A stretch of DNA of 64,000 nt from Henriciella sp. GTDB taxonomy: Bacteria > Pseudomonadota > Alphaproteobacteria > Caulobacterales > Hyphomonadaceae. The position numbers and the translations under genes are program-made. Shown here piece after piece: positions 57,459-64,000 of the stretch. The DNA lies in NCBI GenBank assembly GCA_021776655.1, contig JAJFFK010000012.1, positions 1 to 64,000 of the forward strand. Reading direction: 5' to 3'. The notes under the pieces are model-generated. The model worked only from the letters and a program-made list of their open reading frames with translations. It was not told the DNA's origin and did not search any database. Positions within the stretch are counted from its first letter, which is position 1, and every line of letters begins with the position of its first letter.

Positions 57459-59423
57459 CTACAGCCGGTCTTCGACCTCGCTGACAACCGCTTCTGCGGT
57501 GATGCCGAATTTCTCGAAGAGTTGCTGGCTTGGAGCAGATGCGCCGAAACTGTCCATCCCGACAAAGCCGCCATCATAGCCGATCCAGCGGTCCCATCCC
57601 ATCCGAACGCCAGCTTCGACCGCCACTTTTGGCAAGTCCTGGCCAAGCGTGTCGCGCTGATAAGCGGCCGATTGTTGCTCGAACAGGTCCATACACGGAA
57701 CAGAGACGACGCGGACTGCAATGCCTTTGGTCGCAAGCGTGGCTTGCGCGGCGAGGGCGATCTCAACTTCAGATCCAGTGGCGAGGATAACCGCTTTTGC
57801 GTCATCGGCATCTGACAGGATGTAAGCGCCTTTGGTGCAGAGATTGTCGTCTGAATGGCTCTTGCGGCTGCTGGCGAGTTTCTGGCGGGTCAAAGCAAGC
57901 GTCGACGGGCCAAGATCATTGCGCAAAGCCAGCTCCCAGCATTCAGCCGTTTCAACCCCGTCACATGGGCGGAAGACCAGCATATTCGGCATCGCGCGCA
58001 GGCTGGCGATCTGTTCAACCGGCTGATGTGTTGGCCCATCTTCACCAAGTCCGATGGAGTCGTGGGTCATTACATGTACGACCCGTTCACCCATGAGCGC
58101 GCCAAGCCTGATTGCAGGGCGCGAATAGTCGGCGAAGATCAGAAAAGTCCCGGAATAGGGGATGACGCCGCCATGCAGCGCCATGCCGTTCATCGCTGCG
58201 GCCATAGCGTGCTCGCGGATGCCATAATGGACATAGCGCCCGTCCCAATTATCCGGGCCGAGCGGCGCAGTGTGGCTGGTTTTGGTGTTGTTCGAGCCGG
58301 TCAGGTCGGCTGATCCGCCAATCATTTCGGGTATTGCAGCGGTTAATGGCTCCAGCACAGCGCCCGACCATTGCCGCGTGGCTTTGTCTTCGCCGCCGTC
58401 GATCACCGCCTTTTTGTGGGTGTTGATGATATCTGACAGATTGGCCGGCAGTGCGCCTGCCATGGCGTCGTCAAACGTCGCCTTTTGGGCAGACGCATTG
58501 GCGCGGGCCGTCCACGCGTCATAGTCGCTCTTGCAGCGTTGGCCTGCGCTCACCCATGCGTCTTCGATGTCAGCAGGCACCTCAAATGGGGCATGTGGCC
58601 AGCCAATGGCGTCGCGAACATGCTGCACTTCTTCAGCGCCATATGGGCCGCCATGCGCCGGGCCGGTGCCGGCACGTTTTGCGCCATAACCGATAATGGT
58701 TTTAACCGCCAGCATGACTGGCTTGGACTGCGATTGCGCCCATGTCAGCGCAGCTTCGACATCCGCCGGATCATGGCCGTCAACGCGTTTGGTGATCCAG
58801 CCTGAGGCCTCGAACCGGGCGCATTGGTCGGTCTTGTCGGCCATGTCTGTGCCACCATCAATGGTGACAGCATTATCATCGAACAGGACAATCAGATTGG
58901 ACAGTTCAAGATGCCCGGCCAGCGTCAGCGCTTCCTGACTGAGACCTTCCATCAAACAGCCATCACCGGCGATGACATAAGTCTTGTGGTCAACCAGATC
59001 GTCGCCAAATCGCGCATTCAGGTGACGCTCGGCCATCGCCATGCCGACCGCTGTGGCGATGCCCTGACCTAGCGGACCTGTCGTGGTTTCAACGCCCGGC
59101 GTGACAAAATTTTCCGGGTGGCCGGGGGTCGATGCGCCAAGCTGGCGAAACTCGCGAATATCATCGCGGCTGATCGAACTGTATCCGGTCAGATGAAGCA
59201 GCGAATAGATCAGCATCGAGCCATGCCCGGCTGAGAGTACGAAGCGGTCACGGTCAGCCCAATCAGGATCGGCTGGATTATGTTTCAGGAACTTTGTCCA
59301 CAAGACGGTTGCGGCGTCGGCCATTCCAAGTGGCAAGCCGACATGGCCCGATTTTGCCGTTTCGACCGCGTCGATTGATAATGCCCGGACCGCATTGGCC
59401 ATATCTCGGTTGGAAACACTCAT
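57459..59423 (-). CDS. tkt: Transketolase
   Basis: A 654-residue thiamine-pyrophosphate enzyme of the pentose phosphate pathway. GDGCLMEGLSQEA is the TPP-binding motif and GLGEDGPTHQPVEQ is the conserved region in the pyrimidine domain. The ATG at 59423 is chosen; an upstream ATG at 59480 adds 19 residues. It diverges from the DUF4164 gene. Transketolase beside zapA is usual in alphaproteobacteria; gapA often follows, but here the porin does. Confidence 0.95.
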   Translation of the reverse strand: MSVSNRDMANAVRALSIDAVETAKSGHVGLPLGMADAATVLWTKFLKHNPADPDWADRDRFVLSAGHGSMLIYSLLHLTGYSSISRDDIREFRQLGASTPGHPENFVTPGVETTTGPLGQGIATAVGMAMAERHLNARFGDDLVDHKTYVIAGDGCLMEGLSQEALTLAGHLELSNLIVLFDDNAVTIDGGTDMADKTDQCARFEASGWITKRVDGHDPADVEAALTWAQSQSKPVMLAVKTIIGYGAKRAGTGPAHGGPYGAEEVQHVRDAIGWPHAPFEVPADIEDAWVSAGQRCKSDYDAWTARANASAQKATFDDAMAGALPANLSDIINTHKKAVIDGGEDKATRQWSGAVLEPLTAAIPEMIGGSADLTGSNNTKTSHTAPLGPDNWDGRYVHYGIREHAMAAAMNGMALHGGVIPYSGTFLIFADYSRPAIRLGALMGERVVHVMTHDSIGLGEDGPTHQPVEQIASLRAMPNMLVFRPCDGVETAECWELALRNDLGPSTLALTRQKLASSRKSHSDDNLCTKGAYILSDADDAKAVILATGSEVEIALAAQATLATKGIAVRVVSVPCMDLFEQQSAAYQRDTLGQDLPKVAVEAGVRMGWDRWIGYDGGFVGMDSFGASAPSQQLFEKFGITAEAVVSEVEDRL

Positions 59424-59536
59424 GATTCGGATCCCTGATTTTGACACCACGGCAATGGACAGGGGGGGCTGCACTGTCAAGACAGGCAGTGGCTTGTCTA
59501 TTGAGTTTTTACCATAAAAACGCCAAACCGGGACGG

Positions 59537-59812
59537 ATGAGTATTTTGCAATCTTCTACGGTGCGTCTGGATCAGGCATTGACCCGTCTGGAGCGGGCCG
59601 TCGGTGTGCTGTTTGAACGTTCGGGCGATCCGGCACTGGCGCGCCGTGAACTTGCGGCGATGATTGAAGACAGAGCGCACCTGGCGCAGCAATTGGATGA
59701 TGCTTTGGCGCGTGAAAAAGAGTTGCAAGCCCTGGCCGATGAGGCGTCTGAAGCGCTCGGTTCAGCCATCGCAGAAGTTCGCGCGGCGCTTGGACGGGAA
59801 GGGCGACCCTGA
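59537..59812 (+). CDS. DUF4164 coiled-coil protein
   Basis: A 91-residue, mostly helical protein with heptad-like Ala/Leu/Glu spacing over nearly its whole length, matching the alphaproteobacterial DUF4164 family. Such proteins stand just upstream of zapA and are probably division-associated. The ATG at 59537 is chosen as it begins the conserved part. Its TGA shares a base with the zapA ATG, so the two are coupled. Confidence 0.85.
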   Translation: MSILQSSTVRLDQALTRLERAVGVLFERSGDPALARRELAAMIEDRAHLAQQLDDALAREKELQALADEASEALGSAIAEVRAALGREGRP

Positions 59813-60123
59813 TGGCGAAAGCAGACATCACCATCCGTGGCCGGGCCTATTCGGTGGCGTGCGCACCGGGGCAAGAGGCGCGCTTGACCTCGCTGGCCTA
59901 TCAGCTCGATTTGCGCGTGTCACAGATTGCCGGGGCGGTTGGCGATATTGGTGATGAGCGAATATTGCTGATTGCCGCGCTCGCCCTGCTGGATGAACTT
60001 GATGCGGCCCAACATGGTAAAGTCTCTGGCTCTGATCCGGCTGCTGAGCATGTTGCACGGGCTTTGGATGATGCCGCTGCAAGGATCGAAGCGATAGCCA
60101 CGCGGATCGAGACACAACCATGA
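59812..60123 (+). CDS. zapA: Cell division protein ZapA
   Basis: A 103-residue ZapA protein that binds and bundles FtsZ. The N-terminal ITIRGRAYSVACAPGQEARL and the middle YQLDLRV match the family; the C-terminal part is a coiled coil. It is coupled by overlaps to DUF4164 before it and to the glycosyltransferase after it. Confidence 0.92.
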   Translation: MAKADITIRGRAYSVACAPGQEARLTSLAYQLDLRVSQIAGAVGDIGDERILLIAALALLDELDAAQHGKVSGSDPAAEHVARALDDAAARIEAIATRIETQP

Positions 60124-60869
60124 GTGACCCAGACCTGTCGGTCTTGATCCCGTTCTATAATGAAGCGGGCAATGTCCTTCCTTTGCTTGAGGAAATACAC
60201 GATGTGCTCGCGGGCATCGCGTTTGAAGTGGTTTGTGTGAACGATTGCTCGGCGGATGCGACCGGATCGGAATTGGCTGAGGCGGCGAAACGCTGGCCGG
60301 ATACGGTCATGGTGTTCACGCATGTGGCGCGCGCGGGGAAATCTGCAGCGCTTTTTTCGGGATTGAAAGCGGTGCGCGGAGCCTGGACGCAGCTGCTTGA
60401 TGGTGACGGACAAAACGATGTGCACGATACCGCGCGGTTATGGCCAGACCTGATTGCCGGTCAAGAGACTGGACGGCTCGGCATTATCGCAGGCAAGCGC
60501 AATAGCCGCAATGATAGCGGCTTCAAATGGCTGCAATCACGCGTTGCTAATGGCGTGCGGCGGTTCATGTTGCGCGATGATGCAACCGATACTGGCTGTG
60601 GCTGGAAACTGATCCGCACCGAGGCGTTTCGTGAGCTGCCCTATTTTGCCTCGATGCACCGGTTCTTACCGGCGCTGATCAAGCGTGCAGGGTGGCGTGT
60701 ACAAGAAGAACTTGTGAACGATCGGGCGCGCTGGCATGGCCAATCCAAATACGGGTTTTTGGGTCGCCTTGGGGCTGGCATATTCGACTTGCTCGGGATG
60801 TTCTGGCTGACCCGTCGCGGCGGCCAGGGCATCGCAGCAGAATGGGACGACCCCCGCCGAGAGGCCTGA
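60120..60869 (+). CDS. GT2-family glycosyltransferase
   Basis: A 249-residue cytosolic-side glycosyltransferase, dolichol-phosphate-mannose-synthase type. SVLIPFYNEAGNVLPLLEEI and CVNDCSADAT give the donor site; LLDGDGQND is the DxD-like motif. The C-terminus has one weak hydrophobic stretch. It overlaps the zapA stop in ATGA. It probably transfers a sugar to a lipid carrier for envelope glycans. Confidence 0.87.
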   Translation: MSDPDLSVLIPFYNEAGNVLPLLEEIHDVLAGIAFEVVCVNDCSADATGSELAEAAKRWPDTVMVFTHVARAGKSAALFSGLKAVRGAWTQLLDGDGQNDVHDTARLWPDLIAGQETGRLGIIAGKRNSRNDSGFKWLQSRVANGVRRFMLRDDATDTGCGWKLIRTEAFRELPYFASMHRFLPALIKRAGWRVQEELVNDRARWHGQSKYGFLGRLGAGIFDLLGMFWLTRRGGQGIAAEWDDPRREA

Positions 60870-60893
60870 GGTCTCGCCGCAGTGGCAAGTGAA

Positions 60894-60939
60894 TGGTGCC
60901 GCTAAGGTGACTTGAACACCCGACCCCCGCATTACGAAT
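60894..60939 (-). tRNA. 3' fragment of tRNA-Thr(CGU), integration-site remnant
   Basis: On the minus strand the sequence runs ATTCGTAATGCGG, GGGTC, GGGTG-TTCAAGT-CACCT, TAGCGGC, ACCA. These are tRNA positions 31-76 with anticodon CGU, a paired T arm, and CCA encoded. The 5' half is missing: the bases before position 31 do not pair with TGCGG, and no D arm follows. It is the classic remnant left by an element that inserted in a tRNA gene. Confidence 0.85.
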
Positions 60940-61136
60940 CGCCCCTGTGCGTTATTGTGTAACGTTGTAGGTCTTTGCGCAACACTGATATTTGTTAATA
61001 TAATCAAAGTGTTGTAAGGTATATGCCTCTGCGGGTGGTTGCTCACTATTGCCCTGAAAAGAGCGACCCGTGGGGACATGGTGGGGACACAGACTCCTCC
61101 GTCCACAGATTAATGAGTATATTCTCGGAGTGATTC

Positions 61137-62387
61137 ATGCCCTCCCTCAAGGCGAAACTAACACAGAACTATGTTGACTCGGTAGAGGCGAAAGACAAGC
61201 GATTTGTCATCTGGGATTCAGAAATTAGCGCTTTCGGTCTTCGCGTCATGCCATCGAGCGTGAAGTCCTATATCCTCAGATACCGGGTTGGGCAGGGACG
61301 ACTTGCAAAAGGGCGAACAATTACACTCGGGCGCAGCACCGATCTGAGGTGCGAGGCAGCGCGCGCTAAAGCAAAGGACTTTCGCTCCGAAGCGAGGATT
61401 GGCCGCGACCCGGAAGCTGATCGCAGGCGCGATGAACTCGCCATCCTGAAAGTCTCGGAACTGATCGAAGATTGGGGACGCGAAGCTGCGCCGTTCAATC
61501 GCCGGACGGGCGCGCCGCGCAAGCCAGACCGCTATAATTCCGACATCAGGCTGCTTCGCGCTCATGTTGGTCCGATCATTGGCATAAAGCGAATAACCGA
61601 AATCACTCGGTATGACATAACGCGGCTACGTGATGCGATCACCAATGGTGAAACCCGGCTTACACGCAAAACCAAACCTCGCGGCATTTCGAAATTTACC
61701 GGGGGCGGTGGGACAGCCCGGCACACGATTGCCATGCTCAAAAGCGTCTTTGCCTATGCCATCGACAGGGAACTGCTCGACAAGAACCCCTGCCACGGCG
61801 TGAAGCTTCAGCCGATTGTCCAACGCGAACGCTATCTCACGCAAGCCGAAGCCAGACGGTTAGGCGACGCGCTCGCAGAGTGGGAAGCTCGCGGCGAAGC
61901 GCTCAACGCAATCCGGATTATCCGGCTTCTCTCTTTAACCGGCGCGCGCCGAGGTGAAATTCTCGAACTCAGATGGTCAGAGATTGATTTCGAGCGCGGC
62001 TTCCTACGTCTTGATGCCACCAAGTCCGGTAAGTCGATCCGGCCCATTTCCGGCGCAGCGCAGAAATTACTCGCCGAAGCGCCACGCGAACACTCCATTT
62101 GGGTCTTTCCCGATGCCAAAGGTAATGGTCCCTACCAGGGACTTCCTAAGATATGGAACAAGGTCCGCGAGGAGGCAGACCTGGAAGACTTCCGCATGCA
62201 TGATCTGAGGCACAGTTTTGCTAGCTTCGGCGCAGCCAACGGTCTCTCACTCCCGGTCATCGGAGCCCTGCTCGGTCACAAGAACGTCTCAACCACCCAG
62301 CGCTATGCTCACCTCACCGACATAGCCGCACGCCAAGCCGCTGATGAGGTCGCCGATATCGTAGCAGCGGCGTTGGGGGTTACGTGA
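61137..62387 (+). CDS. Tyrosine-type integrase
   Basis: A 416-residue phage P4-type recombinase: an N-terminal DUF4102-like arm-binding domain (TLGRSTDLRCEAARAKAKDF), a core-binding domain, and the catalytic domain. Catalytic residues: R in TGARRGEILEL, H-x-x-R in HDLRHSFAS, H in LLGHKNVSTTQRYAHL and the nucleophile Y in the same string. It starts 198 bases from the tRNA-Thr fragment and points away from it. Confidence 0.95.
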   Translation: MPSLKAKLTQNYVDSVEAKDKRFVIWDSEISAFGLRVMPSSVKSYILRYRVGQGRLAKGRTITLGRSTDLRCEAARAKAKDFRSEARIGRDPEADRRRDELAILKVSELIEDWGREAAPFNRRTGAPRKPDRYNSDIRLLRAHVGPIIGIKRITEITRYDITRLRDAITNGETRLTRKTKPRGISKFTGGGGTARHTIAMLKSVFAYAIDRELLDKNPCHGVKLQPIVQRERYLTQAEARRLGDALAEWEARGEALNAIRIIRLLSLTGARRGEILELRWSEIDFERGFLRLDATKSGKSIRPISGAAQKLLAEAPREHSIWVFPDAKGNGPYQGLPKIWNKVREEADLEDFRMHDLRHSFASFGAANGLSLPVIGALLGHKNVSTTQRYAHLTDIAARQAADEVADIVAAALGVT

Positions 62388-62499
62388 GCAGAGCAGGACT
62401 TTGTACCCGTAAATGGATCACATAGTTGCATGAAATGTTAATAAGAATACTTGCATATATAGCTACAAGACCATACATCCTTATGGAACGGAACAACTT

Positions 62500-63075
62500 A
62501 TGACCGCATTGAACGAACTGAAAAAGAAATTACGCGCCGGTCAGGTCTATCGCCGTAAGGACCTGGCGCGGTGGTCGAATGCGGTCGACCGACATCTAAA
62601 ACAGTTGCTCGAAGAAGGACGACTCGAGAAGGTGTCAGGCGGAGTGTATATGGTCCCGCGCGACACGCGCTACGGCAAGGCCCCGGCCTCACCCACAAAG
62701 CTCGTCGAAGCTTTCTTGGGCGATGATCGGTTTCTGATGGTTTCACCCAATGCCTATAATGGCCTCGGAGTAGGAACGACGCAGCTCTATAATGAACCTG
62801 TGGTCTATAACCATAAACGCCATGGTCATTTCAATCTGGATGGCAGACCGTATGACTTCCGCCGACGCATGACATTTCCATCAAAGGCAACCGCAGAGTT
62901 CCTGCTCGTTGACTTGCTGCATAATCTCGACCACCTGCCGGAAGACAAGAATGAGGTGCTGCCTAGAGTGCTTGCTCGCGCGCAAGAGATGGACCCAGCA
63001 CGTTTGTCGAAAGCCGTCAGAGACTTCGACTCGGCGCGCGCACGAAGGCAGCTTCAACTAGTTATGGCTGCTTGA
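62500..63075 (+). CDS. DUF6088/AbiEi-antitoxin-type protein
   Basis: A 191-residue protein. A winged-helix N-terminus (VYRRKDLARWSNAVDRHLKQ, VSGGVYMVP) is followed by SPNAYNGLGVGTTQLYNE and YNHKRHGHFNL. This matches the DUF6088 group, related to AbiEi antitoxins of type IV toxin-antitoxin systems. An AbiEii-type nucleotidyltransferase toxin is not seen downstream; the next ORF lacks the expected GSxxxD motif in the part visible. TTGCAT occurs twice in its AT-rich leader (62426 and 62451). Confidence 0.8.
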   Translation: MTALNELKKKLRAGQVYRRKDLARWSNAVDRHLKQLLEEGRLEKVSGGVYMVPRDTRYGKAPASPTKLVEAFLGDDRFLMVSPNAYNGLGVGTTQLYNEPVVYNHKRHGHFNLDGRPYDFRRRMTFPSKATAEFLLVDLLHNLDHLPEDKNEVLPRVLARAQEMDPARLSKAVRDFDSARARRQLQLVMAA

Positions 63076-63167
63076 TGCTACTCCACGACACACCAGAATT
63101 TGCATCCAAGGATTGATTTCATGTAAGCACAAATTGAAATCGAAACTTCACCATTGAGGATAAAGAA

Positions 63168-64000
63168 TTGAACATATCCGATGACGCTTTCATCATTGCC
63201 TTCAAACGCTTTCAAGAATTGGTAGCTCTGAACTCGAATGGCCATCCATTCGAAACATTCAATGACGGACTCGCACACACATGGGAAAGCTACAAACCTC
63301 GCTTGAGAAACCGTGCATTGGCTCTGCTTGATGCTTCATCCTGGAAATCTAAAAACCCCGGCGACGGAACGATACTGAGGAACACACTAGCCGCAATAGA
63401 GATTTCTGACAGCGACGGAGGCAATAATCTTGTACTCTGGCAGAACCGTTGGGGGCACGCGAACCGTGAACATCGCGCACTCATAGAGGCGCAATCAGAC
63501 GCCTCTCTAATGAAAAATATCGAGCAACAATTATTCAATCTCTTTTGTACCGATATAAATGAGGGCAAAATATTTGAACGTCTCGCTGAGCTTATGCATC
63601 AGAAATATCCACTGCTTGGGTACTTATATTTCCTGAAAGACATTGATCGCTTTTTTCCTGTACGGCCAACTGTATTCGACAAGACATTTGTGGATTTAGA
63701 TTTGGAGCTGAAGACTGCGCGCAACTGCTCTTGGGAGAACTATTCGCAATTTTGCGATGCAATTCTGCTCGTTCAAACAAAACTTTCCGATGTTGTGCAT
63801 GTTCCAAATGTCACGCCTATTGACGCCCATTCCTTCTGTTGGATGTTACAGAAGCTCGAACAACCAGAGCTGGACGCTGAGGGTAGAGTAAAGCGGGTTG
63901 GACGTGATGCGGGCCGCAAGCTAAATGCACGGGATACCTCCCTTATGGACCTCCGATATTCAATTGTGAACACTGCTCGCCAAGCGAATGGGCAGTCTGT
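63168..64000 (+). CDS. Unidentified accessory protein, truncated by window end
   Basis: A frame of 277 codons, open at 64000. It begins at TTG 63168, 7 bases after GAGGA. It is helical and hydrophilic, with YLYFLKDIDRFFPVRPT, FDKTFVDLDLELKTARNCSW and PIDAHSFCWML as memorable strings. Its codon use is more AT-rich than the backbone. I recall similar strings in proteins near restriction or HNH genes, but no catalytic motif is in view. No ATG start fits better. Confidence 0.55.
   Translation, partial: MNISDDAFIIAFKRFQELVALNSNGHPFETFNDGLAHTWESYKPRLRNRALALLDASSWKSKNPGDGTILRNTLAAIEISDSDGGNNLVLWQNRWGHANREHRALIEAQSDASLMKNIEQQLFNLFCTDINEGKIFERLAELMHQKYPLLGYLYFLKDIDRFFPVRPTVFDKTFVDLDLELKTARNCSWENYSQFCDAILLVQTKLSDVVHVPNVTPIDAHSFCWMLQKLEQPELDAEGRVKRVGRDAGRKLNARDTSLMDLRYSIVNTARQANGQS

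Overview
The window is a moderately GC-rich chromosomal segment of an alphaproteobacterium. The gene neighbourhoods miaB-phoH-ybeY-corC-lnt-XRE-metK, aroK-aroB-CNNM/CBS, and DUF4164-zapA, the many ATGA/GTGA/TTGA stop-start overlaps, and the frequent GTG and TTG starts fit the Caulobacterales/Maricaulales/Hyphomonadaceae part of the class. The exact genus cannot be read from the sequence. About 60 genes can be supported; most are ordinary core genes, so this is mainly chromosomal backbone with a few accessory patches.

Layout. 0.5-7.5 kb: RNA modification, ribosome maturation and envelope genes in a tight operon, ending in an XRE regulator and metK. 7.6-13.8 kb: 3-hydroxyacyl-CoA dehydrogenase, Rieske oxygenase, a WGR-like protein, lepA, and a secreted alpha-helical protein with a 44-residue membrane protein in front of it. 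13.9-16.8 kb: aroK-aroB and a CBS-domain transporter. 16.9-20.2 kb: VWA lipoprotein, DUF2853, trmD-rplS. 20.3-25.6 kb: leucine genes leuC, leuD and leuB interleaved with four unrelated, translationally coupled genes. 25.6-29.8 kb: small accessory genes and a 1.2 kb gene-free patch packed with dispersed inverted repeats. 29.8-32.9 kb: TPP riboswitch, thiC and a coupled DUF2971 gene. 32.9-47 kb: regulators with small partner genes (TetR/CPBP, ArsR/SRPBCC), secreted hydrolases, a membrane-fused spermidine-synthase-like protein, and a phospholipase-C-like/DUF4332 fusion. 46-60.9 kb: fatty acid activation and thioesterase, thiD, PhzF, DMT exporter, flavoprotein, murI, a phosphate-binding protein and phosphate porin with candidate Pho boxes, transketolase, zapA and a glycosyltransferase. 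60.9-64.0 kb: the edge of an integrated element. It has a 3' fragment of tRNA-Thr(CGU), a tyrosine integrase, a DUF6088/AbiEi-type gene, and an unidentified ORF that runs off the end.

Points that stand out: a dispersed repeat that sits in frame inside both thiC and a VOC gene; the leucine operon that includes a chagasin-type protease inhibitor; the phospholipase-C-like/helix-hairpin-helix fusion; and the island junction in the tRNA-Thr anticodon loop. No complete new defence system is visible, but the island that starts at 60.9 kb continues beyond the window and is the best place to look.
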